NCBI GenBank assembly: GCA_036000105.1
Contig: DASYGE010000003.1
Span: 1 to 43,563 of the forward strand
Reading direction: 5' to 3'
Length of the DNA: 43,563 bases
Origin: DASUBN01 sp036000105
Lineage (GTDB): Bacteria > Pseudomonadota > Gammaproteobacteria > Natronospirales > REEB76
In this document: piece by piece, positions 16,899 through 25,707 of the stretch
Layout: every line of letters begins with the position of its first letter
Position numbering within the stretch: the first letter of the stretch is position 1
Made by a program: the position numbers and the translations under genes
Notes under the pieces: generated by a model
Seen by the model: the letters and a program-made list of their open reading frames with translations, nothing else
Database searches by the model: none
Told to the model about the DNA's origin: nothing

Positions 16899-16914
16899 TC
16901 CAATCCTGTATAAA
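16886..16914 (+). promoter_or_regulatory. Sigma-70 promoter for dksA
   Basis: TTGCGA (16886-16891) and TATAAA (16909-16914) are separated by exactly 17 bases, 35 bases before the dksA ATG. Transcription would start near 16921. The -10 is close to consensus, so basal expression should be strong. Confidence 0.8.
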
Positions 16915-16948
16915 CACGCGCCTATTTTTAGGGCTTAGGAGCTTCCAG

Positions 16949-17506
16949 ATGCCGGCTAAGAAAAAAGCCGCTTCCGCCAAGACCGTCAAGAAGCCGGTGG
17001 CCAAAGCCGCGCCTAAACCTGTGGCGAAGAAAGCCCCGGTGAAGCCCGTCCCCCGCAAGCCTGTCTCGCGTGCGATCCGTGCCGCGGCCGGCGACATGTT
17101 CCGTGGCTTCACGCCCTACCCCCTGAAGAAGGGCGAGCCCTACATGAACGATGCCCAGCGGACCCATTTTCGCGGCATCCTCCAGGGCTGGAAGCGGGAA
17201 CTCATGGAAGAAGTGGACCGTACCGTGCACCACATGCAGGACGAGGCAGCCAACTTCCCTGACCCGAACGACCGCGCCACCCAGGAATCCGAGTTCAGCC
17301 TGGAACTGCGCACCCGTGACCGGGAACGCAAGCTCATCAAGAAGATAGATGAGGCTCTGGGTAATGTGGATGCTGGCGAGTACGGCTATTGCGAGTCCTG
17401 CGGCGTGGAGATCGGGATCCGCCGCCTGGAAGCCCGCCCCACTGCGACCCAGTGCATAGACTGCAAGCAGCTGGACGAGATTCGGGAAAAACAGATGGGT
17501 GGGTGA
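16949..17506 (+). CDS. dksA: RNA polymerase-binding transcription factor DksA with basic N-terminal tail
   Basis: A 185-residue DksA. Residues 2-40 are almost only Lys, Ala, Pro and Val, a disordered basic tail absent from the 151-residue E. coli protein. The body is canonical: a coiled-coil with the tip acidic pair D105 and D108 (FPDPNDRA), and a zinc finger C148-x2-C151-x17-C169-x2-C172. DksA enters the RNAP secondary channel and, with ppGpp, represses rRNA promoters and activates amino acid promoters. ATG 16949 follows TAGGAG; an in-frame upstream extension has no support. gluQ lies downstream beyond a structured region and a terminator, as in enterics, where this terminator limits gluQ expression. 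Confidence 0.96.
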   Translation: MPAKKKAASAKTVKKPVAKAAPKPVAKKAPVKPVPRKPVSRAIRAAAGDMFRGFTPYPLKKGEPYMNDAQRTHFRGILQGWKRELMEEVDRTVHHMQDEAANFPDPNDRATQESEFSLELRTRDRERKLIKKIDEALGNVDAGEYGYCESCGVEIGIRRLEARPTATQCIDCKQLDEIREKQMGG

Positions 17507-17604
17507 GACAAGAGCGAAACACAGTTTCGCTCTTGTCGAACGACCCTACAGGGACGTAGGGGCGGGCTTCCCGTGAAGCAGGATGCGGAACGGGAAGGTC
17601 AGCG
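17507..17604 (+). repeat. Structured intergenic repeat, copy 1 (dksA 3' region)
   Basis: Directly after the dksA stop, a perfect 14-bp hairpin GACAAGAGCGAAAC / GTTTCGCTCTTGTC has loop ACA (17521-17523). Next come spacer GAACGA and a 6-bp hairpin CCCTAC / GTAGGG with loop AGGGAC (17550-17555). A third stem is CTTCCCGT (17567-17574) / ACGGGAAG (17590-17597). The word GGTCAGCG is at 17597-17604. The copy at 21726-21807 shares the ACA loop, the CGAACG spacer, the AGGGAC loop and GGTCAGCG, while the stem sequences differ but stay paired. No T-run follows the first hairpin, so it is not itself a standard terminator. Confidence 0.75.
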
Positions 17605-17621
17605 GCTCCTTCCATCTCATG

Positions 17622-17647
17622 AAAAGGCCCTCCGGGGCCTTTTTCTT
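17622..17647 (+). terminator. Rho-independent terminator between dksA and gluQ
   Basis: AAAAGGCCC (17622-17630), loop TCCG, GGGCCTTTT (17635-17643), then further T residues. It ends 17 bases before the gluQ ATG, so gluQ transcription probably depends on read-through or on a promoter inside the structured region upstream. Confidence 0.9.
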
Positions 17648-17663
17648 TGGTTAGTATCTCCGA

Positions 17664-18554
17664 ATGACTTACATCGGCCGCTACGCTCCCTCCCCCACGG
17701 GCCCCCTGCATTTCGGTTCCCTGGTAGCTGCCGTCGGTAGCTGGCTGGATGCCCGCGCCCAGGGCGGCCGCTGGCTGCTGCGCATGGAAAATCTGGATCC
17801 GCCCCGGGAGATGCCCGGCGCTGCCGACCGCATCCTCCGCACTCTCGAAGCCTTCGGCCTGGAATGGGATGGCCCAGTGCTCTATCAGAGCCTGCGCCTG
17901 GACGCCTATGCCGCTGCCGAGGTGCAGCTGACGGATATGGCTGCAGCCTTCCCCTGCGCCTGTACCCGTAGCGAGATCGCCGACAGCTCGGTGCATGGCC
18001 TGGAGGGTCCTATATATCCGGGCACCTGCCGCCATGGCCTGACGCCGGACCGGGAAGCCCGGGCCCTCAGGCTCAAGGCGCCGGATGAAGCCATCAGCTT
18101 CGAAGATGGGCTCCAGGGGACGGTCACCCAGAACCTGGCCCGGGATATCGGTGACTTCATCATCCGCCGAGCGGACGGCTGCCATGCCTATCAATTGGCG
18201 GTAGTAGTGGACGATGCCCACCAGGGAGTCACCCACGTGGTCCGGGGCGCAGATCTACTGTTTTCCACCCCCCGCCAGCTCCTGTTACAGCGGCTCCTGG
18301 GACTGCCTCGTCCTCATCACCTACATCTGCCCATCGCCCTGAACCAGGCCGGGGAAAAACTCAGCAAACAGACCCAGGCGCGACCTGTGGAGGGCACGGA
18401 CCCGGTGCAGACCCTGTGGCAGACCCTGGCATTCCTCTGCCAGGAGCCACCGGAAGCGCTTAAAGACGCATCTATAGAGGAGTTGAGGGCTTGGGCTCTC
18501 GCTCATTGGCGACGTGAGCCCCTGCAAGGAATCTCCAGCCGGATTATCGACTGA
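17664..18554 (+). CDS. gluQ: Glutamyl-Q tRNA(Asp) synthetase
   Basis: A 296-residue paralogue of the GluRS catalytic domain without an anticodon-binding domain. It attaches glutamate to queuosine-34 of tRNA-Asp. Features are RYAPSPTGPLHFGSL (6-20, HIGH-like), zinc ligands C98, C100, Y118 and C122, VVDDAHQGVTHVVRGADLL (about 209-227), and KLSKQ replacing KMSKS. Its substrate base is made by the pathway that includes QueF, encoded two genes upstream. Position after dksA is conserved across gammaproteobacteria. The end of the gene passes into an AT-rich region before acs with no obvious terminator. Confidence 0.94.
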   Translation: MTYIGRYAPSPTGPLHFGSLVAAVGSWLDARAQGGRWLLRMENLDPPREMPGAADRILRTLEAFGLEWDGPVLYQSLRLDAYAAAEVQLTDMAAAFPCACTRSEIADSSVHGLEGPIYPGTCRHGLTPDREARALRLKAPDEAISFEDGLQGTVTQNLARDIGDFIIRRADGCHAYQLAVVVDDAHQGVTHVVRGADLLFSTPRQLLLQRLLGLPRPHHLHLPIALNQAGEKLSKQTQARPVEGTDPVQTLWQTLAFLCQEPPEALKDASIEELRAWALAHWRREPLQGISSRIID

Positions 18555-18736
18555 GAATCTATATGATAAATACTTATTAACTATGTGATATTTAATGATA
18601 ATAAATACCAATACCACCCTGATTCTAGGTATGGTCAAAAACGGATTTGGGCTGAAGCTGGCGATGTATTAAGGTAGACGCCTACCTGAAATTCTCCCAT
18701 TTCCTGAGAAATTCGCCGCCAAAGCCGAGGGCCCGC
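18555..18736 (+). promoter_or_regulatory. AT-rich leader region upstream of acs with inverted repeats
   Basis: This is the longest gene-free gap on this part of the plus strand (182 bases). Bases 18555-18610 are strikingly AT-rich against the GC-rich surroundings, suiting a promoter or IHF-type region. Inverted repeats follow: ACCAATACC (18607-18615) / GGTATGGT (18628-18635) with one bulge; AGGTAG (18672-18677) / CTACCT (18682-18687); and GAAATTCTC (18688-18696) / GAGAAATTC (18706-18714) with one mismatch. I could not place a convincing -35/-10 or -24/-12 pair. The ribosome binding region of acs reads GAGGGCCCGC-ATG. Confidence 0.45.
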
Positions 18737-20677
<1,941 letters not shown>

Positions 20678-20738
20678 AAGCGCATCCGGATCGGTTGGAC
20701 CGCAGTATAAGAAGCATAACGCGAAGTCTTGGAGTCCT

Positions 20739-21701
20739 ATGATAGTCAAGAGTGAGTTCGAGCCGGGTCTGTTGTGGCGCAACCGGCACATCCAGACCAT
20801 CGTCCCCAACACCCTGTACCCGATCGCCAAAGTCGCACTGAAGCGCGAGCGGGTGGAGTTGCCGGACGGGGATTTCATAGACGTGGAATGGACTACCGGA
20901 ACCGGCGGACCCATCGTCATCGTACTGCATGGCCTGGAAGGCTCCATCCGTTCCCGCTATGCCTGCAACATCATGCAGAAGATACATTCGCTGGGGATGC
21001 GCGGTGCCATGCCCTACTTCCGTGGCTGCACCGGTGAACCGAACCGCCTGCCCATCAGTTACCACTCGGGTTTCACCCAGGATCTGGATTACTTGACCGG
21101 CTTGCTCAAGCAGCGCGAACCCAACACCCCCTTGGCGGCGGTGGGTTATTCCCTGGGGGGCAACGTGCTGCTGAAGTGGCTGGGGGAAAGCCCGCATGCC
21201 TCCCGTCTCACCACCGGCGTCGCGGTCTCGGTGCCCTTCGATCTCGGCATCTGCTCCGATGCGGTGGAGAAAGGCCTGTCGAAGGTCTATATGTGGGAAC
21301 TCATGGGCCGCATGCGCCGCTCCGTGAAGCGCAAGTTCAACCGCATCCCCTCGCCTATCGAATTGCCGGATATCGACAAGCTACGTACCTTCCGCGAATA
21401 CGACGACGCCCTGACAGCGCCGCTGCATGGGTTCAAGGATGCCGAAGATTATTACTCCAGGTGCAGCAGCCGCCAGTTCATGAAGAATATAAAAGTGTCG
21501 ACGCTGGTGGTGCACTCTGCGGACGATCCGTTCATGACCCCGGAGGCGGTGCCCACGGATGCCGAATTATCGGACGCTGTCCGCTTCGAGCTGAGCCAGC
21601 GTGGCGGCCATGTGGGCTTCGTACAGGGTTCGCCTTTCAAGCCGCGACGTTGGCTGGATGAGCGCATCGGGCGGCATCTGAGCGAACATCTAAAGACCTG
21701 A
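20739..21701 (+). CDS. yheT: YheT family alpha/beta hydrolase
   Basis: A 320-residue alpha/beta hydrolase of the YheT/ABHD1-3 group. It shows the N-terminal block GLLWRNRHIQTIVPNTLYP, oxyanion region VLHGLEGSIRSRY (62-74), nucleophile S138 in GYSLGG, the acid D262 or D263 in SADDPF, and H291 in GGHVGF. The physiological ester substrate is unknown. TTGGAG lies seven bases before the ATG at 20739. It may be cotranscribed with acs, although the 61-base gap leaves room for its own promoter. A structured repeat and a terminator follow. Confidence 0.87.
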   Translation: MIVKSEFEPGLLWRNRHIQTIVPNTLYPIAKVALKRERVELPDGDFIDVEWTTGTGGPIVIVLHGLEGSIRSRYACNIMQKIHSLGMRGAMPYFRGCTGEPNRLPISYHSGFTQDLDYLTGLLKQREPNTPLAAVGYSLGGNVLLKWLGESPHASRLTTGVAVSVPFDLGICSDAVEKGLSKVYMWELMGRMRRSVKRKFNRIPSPIELPDIDKLRTFREYDDALTAPLHGFKDAEDYYSRCSSRQFMKNIKVSTLVVHSADDPFMTPEAVPTDAELSDAVRFELSQRGGHVGFVQGSPFKPRRWLDERIGRHLSEHLKT

Positions 21702-21725
21702 GAATGAAGAAGGGGTGAGACCGAT

Positions 21726-21807
21726 GCTTCCGCGCGAGCACAGCTCGCGCCCGGGCGAACGGTCATACAGGGACGTATGACCCGGTCAGCGCCAGGGATG
21801 GGGAAGC
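21726..21807 (+). repeat. Structured intergenic repeat, copy 2 (yheT 3' region)
   Basis: An outer stem GCTTCC (21726-21731) / GGAAGC (21802-21807) encloses hairpin GCGCGAGC / GCTCGCGC with loop ACA (21740-21742). Inside it also lie spacer CCGGGCGAAC and hairpin GGTCATAC / GTATGACC with loop AGGGAC (21769-21774). GGTCAGCG follows at 21784-21791. Loops and spacer words match copy 1 after dksA, while both stems have different but fully paired sequences. It sits between the yheT stop and the shared yheT/pnp terminator. Confidence 0.75.
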
Positions 21808-21817
21808 GTAGACGAAA

Positions 21818-21847
21818 AAAGAGGGCCTCGTGGCCCTCTTTCTTTTT
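21818..21847. terminator. Bidirectional terminator between yheT and pnp
   Basis: AAAGAGGGCC (21818-21827), loop TCGT, GGCCCTCTTT (21832-21841), followed by T-rich sequence on the plus strand and by six T residues on the minus strand. The flanking genes converge on it, so it can end both the yheT transcript and the long metY-to-pnp operon. Confidence 0.92.
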
Positions 21848-21863
21848 CATCTATCAGCACCGC

Positions 21864-23954
21864 TCACGCCGGCCCGTTGACGGCCTTCATGCTGAGGCGG
21901 ATGCGGCCCTGCTTGTCCACTTCCAGCACCTTGACCTTGATCACATCGCCTTCCTTGAGCTTGTCGCTGACTTTCTCGACGCGCTCTTCGGAGATCTGCG
22001 AGATGTGCACCAGGCCATCGCGGCCCGGCAGGATGGCGACGAAGGCGCCGAAGTCCATGAGTTTCACGACCTTGCCCTCGTAGATGCGGCCCACTTCGAC
22101 ATCGGCAGTGATGTCTTCGATGCGCTTACGGGCGGCTTCGCCCTGGGCCTTGTCGACAGAGGCGATCTTGATGGTGCCATCGTCCTCAATCTCGATGGTG
22201 GTGCCGGTCTCTTCCTGGATGCCACGCACCACGACGCCGCCCTTGCCGATGACGTCCCGGATCTTCTCGGGGTCGATCTTGATGATGACGATGCGCGGCG
22301 CCCACTCGGACATGTCCGCGCGGGGCTTGGAGATGACCTCGTTCATCTTGCCGAGGATATGCAGACGACCATCCTTGGCTTGCGCCAAGGCCTGCTGCAT
22401 GATGTCCTTGGTGATGCCCTGGATCTTGATGTCCATCTGCAGGGCGGTGATACCCGTGGCGGTGCCTGCGACTTTGAAGTCCATATCGCCCAGGTGATCT
22501 TCGTCACCCAGGATGTCGGTGAGCACGGCGAAGCCCTTGTCTTCTTTGATGAGACCCATGGCCACACCGGCCACCGGGGCCTTGAGCGGCACGCCAGCGT
22601 CCATCAGCGAGAGGCTGGTGCCGCAGACGGAGGCCATGGAGCTGGAACCGTTGGATTCGGTGATCTCCGATACCACGCGCACCACGTAGGGATAGGTGCT
22701 CATGTCAGGCATCACAGCCTGGATGCCGCGCTTGGCGAGGCGACCGTGGCCGATCTCGCGGCGCTTCGGCGAACCCATCATGCCGGTCTCGCCCACCGAG
22801 TACGGGGGGAAGTTGTAATGCAGCATGAACGGCTCTTTGCGTCCGCCTTCGATGGCGTCGATGATCTGCGCGTCGCGACCGGTGCCGAGCGTGGTCACCA
22901 CGATCGCCTGGGTCTCGCCACGGGTGAACAGCGCCGAGCCGTGCGCGCGCGGCAGCACGCCGACCTTGATGGTGATGGGGCGCACGGTCTTGGTATCGCG
23001 ACCGTCGATACGCGGCTTGCCTTCGATGATGCGGCCACGCACGATCTTCTTCTCGAGATCGGCGAAGGCGCCCTTCACCAGACCCTCGGGGTATTTGTCT
23101 TCGCCTTCGCCGGCCAACAGGGTGACGGCTTCCTTGCCCAGCTCCCCGATGCGGGTGCCACGGGCCTGCTTGTCGGCGACCTGGTAGGCCTCCACCAGCG
23201 GCTTCTCGAAGTGGCCAGCCACCTTCTGCGCCAGACCCTTGTCCTTCTCTTCCGGCTTCCAGTCCCAGGCGGGCTTGCCGGCTTCCTTGGCGAGTTCCTT
23301 GATGACCTTGATGGCGGCCTGCATCTGCTCATGGCCGAACATCACGGCGCCGAGCATGATCTCCTCAGACAGGCAGTCCGCTTCGGATTCCACCATCAGC
23401 ACGGCGGCTTCGGTGCCGGCGACCACAAGGTCCAGGTCCGATTCCAACAGCTGGGTGCGGGTGGGATTCAACACGTACTTGCCGCCGATATACCCAACTC
23501 GGGCTGCGCCGATGGGGCCAGCGAACGGCAGGCCGGTGATGGCCATGGCCGCGGAGGCACCGATCAGTGAGGGGATGTCCGCATTCACGTCCGGGTTGTT
23601 GGACATGACGGTGGCGACCACCTGCACTTCGTTGACGAAGCCCTTGGGGAACAGCGGGCGCAGCGGTCGGTCGATGAGGCGGGAGACCAGGGTCTCATTC
23701 TCGGCCGGCCGGCCTTCGCGCTTGAAGAAGCCGCCCGGGATCTTGCCCGCGGCGTAGGTCTTCTCCTGGTAGTTCACGGTCAGCGGGAAGAAGTCGCGGC
23801 CCGGCACCACCTTGGTGGAACCCACGGCGGTGACCAGCACCACGGTGTCATTCATGGTGACCATGACCGCACCGTCTGCCTGGCGGGCGATCTCGCCCGT
23901 TTCCAGCGTGACAGTGTGGTCTCCGTACTGGAAACTCTTGCGGAATACGCTCAC
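21864..23954 (-). CDS. pnp: Polyribonucleotide nucleotidyltransferase (PNPase)
   Basis: A 696-residue 3'-5' phosphorolytic exoribonuclease. It has two RNase PH domains (about 1-140 and 310-545) separated by an all-helical linker, then a KH domain (IDPEKIRDVIGKGGVVVRGIQEETG, about 553-577) and an S1 domain (VGRIYEGKVVKLMDFGAFVAILPGRDGLVHISQI, about 618-651). FFKREGRPAENETLVSRLIDRPLRPLFP and GETQAIVVTTLGT are core PH-domain signatures. The start is GTG at 23954 with GAGGGG upstream. Only 40 bases separate it from rpsO, too little for the long RNase III-cleaved leader through which E. coli PNPase autoregulates. Confidence 0.97.
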   Translation of the reverse strand: MSVFRKSFQYGDHTVTLETGEIARQADGAVMVTMNDTVVLVTAVGSTKVVPGRDFFPLTVNYQEKTYAAGKIPGGFFKREGRPAENETLVSRLIDRPLRPLFPKGFVNEVQVVATVMSNNPDVNADIPSLIGASAAMAITGLPFAGPIGAARVGYIGGKYVLNPTRTQLLESDLDLVVAGTEAAVLMVESEADCLSEEIMLGAVMFGHEQMQAAIKVIKELAKEAGKPAWDWKPEEKDKGLAQKVAGHFEKPLVEAYQVADKQARGTRIGELGKEAVTLLAGEGEDKYPEGLVKGAFADLEKKIVRGRIIEGKPRIDGRDTKTVRPITIKVGVLPRAHGSALFTRGETQAIVVTTLGTGRDAQIIDAIEGGRKEPFMLHYNFPPYSVGETGMMGSPKRREIGHGRLAKRGIQAVMPDMSTYPYVVRVVSEITESNGSSSMASVCGTSLSLMDAGVPLKAPVAGVAMGLIKEDKGFAVLTDILGDEDHLGDMDFKVAGTATGITALQMDIKIQGITKDIMQQALAQAKDGRLHILGKMNEVISKPRADMSEWAPRIVIIKIDPEKIRDVIGKGGVVVRGIQEETGTTIEIEDDGTIKIASVDKAQGEAARKRIEDITADVEVGRIYEGKVVKLMDFGAFVAILPGRDGLVHISQISEERVEKVSDKLKEGDVIKVKVLEVDKQGRIRLSMKAVNGPA

Positions 23955-23994
23955 GGGTTATCCCCTCGTTGTACTGCTGGTGTTAGGAGGTCGT

Positions 23995-24264
23995 TCAGCG
24001 ACGCAAGCCGAGACGTTCGATGAGCGTCTCGTAGCGCTTCTGGTCGGCCTTCTTGAGGTAGTCCAGCAGCTTGCGGCGCTGGTTTACCATCTTGAGCAGC
24101 CCACGACGGGAGTGATGATCCTGCTTATGCTCGGTGAAGTGGCCCTCGAGACCGCTGATGCGCTCGCTGAGCAACGCCACCTGGACTTCCGGAGAACCTG
24201 TGTCTTTCGCATCGCGACGATAGGCGGCGATGACTTCCTGTTTCTTCTCGACCGTGAAAACCAT
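23995..24264 (-). CDS. rpsO: Small ribosomal subunit protein S15
   Basis: An 89-residue protein, standard S15 length and pattern: DTGSPEVQVALLSERISGLEGHFTEHKQDHHSRRGLLKMVNQRRKLLDYLKK. S15 binds the 16S central domain early in 30S assembly and bridges to the 50S. ATG 24264 gives the expected MVFTVEKKQEVI start. The gene has a close-to-consensus promoter of its own in the gap after truB and is followed by pnp, as in E. coli. In enterics S15 represses its own translation through a pseudoknot in the leader; I cannot confirm one here. Confidence 0.97.
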   Translation of the reverse strand: MVFTVEKKQEVIAAYRRDAKDTGSPEVQVALLSERISGLEGHFTEHKQDHHSRRGLLKMVNQRRKLLDYLKKADQKRYETLIERLGLRR

Positions 24265-24308
24265 TAGTTACGACTCCACAACGTTTTACGACTCGGATTC
24301 AGCCGCGT

Positions 24309-24337
24309 ATTGTAGCCGCGCAGCCGTCGGCGAACAA
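24309..24337 (-). promoter_or_regulatory. Sigma-70 promoter for rpsO-pnp
   Basis: On the minus strand TTGTTC (24337-24332) and TACAAT (24314-24309) are separated by exactly 17 bases, about 45 bases upstream of the rpsO ATG. It lies in the 90-base truB-rpsO gap, so rpsO and pnp can be expressed apart from the upstream operon. Confidence 0.8.
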
Positions 24338-24354
24338 GCAAAAATCCAATGAAA

Positions 24355-25317
24355 TCAGGGTGAAACCGTGCTTTCCGGGCCGGATATGGGCAGGTTAAGC
24401 AACCTTCTGGGCGCGAGCCGCCCGTCCGCGATGATCTCCCCCACCCCCAGGAAACGCCGGGCGGCATACACCCGCAGCTGCCCCTGGGTGGAGGCCCCCG
24501 GCACGAATACCGGCTGACCCTTGGTGAAATACCAGGCTGCATCGCCGCTGAGTTCCGCCATGGGCCAATGGGCCACGGCGCTATCCGCCGGCAGGAGCAG
24601 TGGATCCAGAGCCGCAGCCCCGTCGCGGGCCAGAATCTCCATATCCGCCAGGCTGTGCATCGCGCAGCCGAGCCCGAAAGGCCCTACGGCGAGACGCCTC
24701 AGGAGCGTCACATGGGCGCAGGTGCCCAGAGCCTCTGCCACATCCTCCACCAGGGTGCGGATGTAGGTGCCCTTGGAGCAGCGCACTTCCAGGCTTAAGG
24801 TGTCGGGGGTGAAACCCGTGAGCAGGAGTTCATGGATAGTGAGGGGCCGCGCCTCGCGGGGTACCTCGATACCTTCCCGAGCCAGATCGTAGAGCCGCTG
24901 GCCCTGGTGGCGCAGCGCGGAATACATGGGCGGCACCTGGGTGATATCCCCGCGGAAGCGCACCAGCGCCCGCTCGATGGACTGAGCGTCCAGAGCGGGC
25001 ACGGGACGGGTCTCGATCACCTCGCCTTCCGCATCGGCAGTGGCAGTACGTACGCCGAGCTTGCAGCTGACGACGTAATACTTGTCCGCGTCCAGCAGGA
25101 AGCCGGACACCTTGGTGGCCTCGCCAAAACACACCGGCAGGAGGCCGCTGGCCAGGGGATCCAGGCTGCCGGTATGGCCGGCCTTCTTGGCGCCAAACAG
25201 GCGCTTGGCCCGCTGCAGGGCTTCGTTCGAGGTGAGGCCTATCGGCTTATCCAGTAGCAGCACGCCGTGCAGGTCGCGCCTCGGCGGTCGCGCCGGCTGT
25301 CCTTCAGCGCCTGCCAT
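24355..25317 (-). CDS. truB: tRNA pseudouridine(55) synthase TruB
   Basis: A 320-residue enzyme making pseudouridine-55 in the T-loop of tRNAs. The N-terminal motif GVLLLDKPIGLTSNEALQRAKRLFGAKKAGHTGSLDPLASGLLPVCFGEATK carries the catalytic aspartate in GSLDPLA. YYVVSCKLGVRTATADAEG, PPMYSALRHQGQRLYDLAREG and RCSKGTYIRTLVEDVAEALG are family blocks, and a PUA-like domain closes the protein. ATG 25317 overlaps the rbfA stop (TGATG); a GTG one codon upstream (25320) is an equivalent choice. It lies between rbfA and rpsO as in the E. coli nusA operon. Confidence 0.96.
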   Translation of the reverse strand: MAGAEGQPARPPRRDLHGVLLLDKPIGLTSNEALQRAKRLFGAKKAGHTGSLDPLASGLLPVCFGEATKVSGFLLDADKYYVVSCKLGVRTATADAEGEVIETRPVPALDAQSIERALVRFRGDITQVPPMYSALRHQGQRLYDLAREGIEVPREARPLTIHELLLTGFTPDTLSLEVRCSKGTYIRTLVEDVAEALGTCAHVTLLRRLAVGPFGLGCAMHSLADMEILARDGAAALDPLLLPADSAVAHWPMAELSGDAAWYFTKGQPVFVPGASTQGQLRVYAARRFLGVGEIIADGRLAPRRLLNLPISGPESTVSP

Positions 25318-25691
25318 CACGGCTCGTCTTTCCCGTCCTTGGGTTTGGCGTTGGCCTGGGCGATGAGCGCCTCGAGCCTCGCGGCCCGCTCCAGGGTCTC
25401 GTCGTACTGGAAGCGCAGCTCGGGGACGATTCGCAGGCGCATGGCCTGGCCTACCTCGTGACGCAGGAAACCGGAAGCATGCTGCAAGGCAGCCATGAGC
25501 TCGGCGCGGGACCCCGCCTCGCCGATGGAGGATACGAAGACCTTGGCATAGGCCAGATCCCTCGAGACCTCCACCGCCGTGACGGTCACCAGGCCGACGC
25601 GCGGATCCTTGAGAGCGCCGCCGATGAGGCCAGCCAGTTCGCGCTGTAACTGATCGGCGACCCGTTTGGAACGCTGGAATTCACGCGGCAT
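25317..25691 (-). CDS. rbfA: Ribosome-binding factor A (RbfA)
   Basis: A 124-residue single KH-fold protein needed for late 30S maturation and cold growth. Typical blocks are FQRSKRVADQLQRELAGLIGGALKDPRVGLVTVTAVEVSRDLAYAKVFVS and a C-terminal RLRIVPELRFQYDETLERAARLEALI. The C-terminus is charged and short. It starts 15 bases after the infB stop, and its stop overlaps the truB start. The product likely acts with RimP, encoded in the same operon, on the 16S 5' end. Confidence 0.96.
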   Translation of the reverse strand: MPREFQRSKRVADQLQRELAGLIGGALKDPRVGLVTVTAVEVSRDLAYAKVFVSSIGEAGSRAELMAALQHASGFLRHEVGQAMRLRIVPELRFQYDETLERAARLEALIAQANAKPKDGKDEP

Positions 25692-25707
25692 GGCGTCAGG
25701 CGCGCGC

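Noticed and set aside
17507..17537. The 14-bp hairpin after dksA as a rho-independent terminator
   Set aside because: No T-run follows it; the true terminator with T-tract is at 17622-17647.
18555..18736. CRP-type or sigma-54 site upstream of acs
   Set aside because: TGTGA occurs once without the TCACA half at the right distance, and no GG-N10-GC -24/-12 pair was found.
21777..23570. A 597-codon plus-strand open frame opposite pnp, beginning in the terminator region
   Set aside because: Starts within the repeat and terminator, is composed of antisense PNPase codons, and has no recognisable domain.
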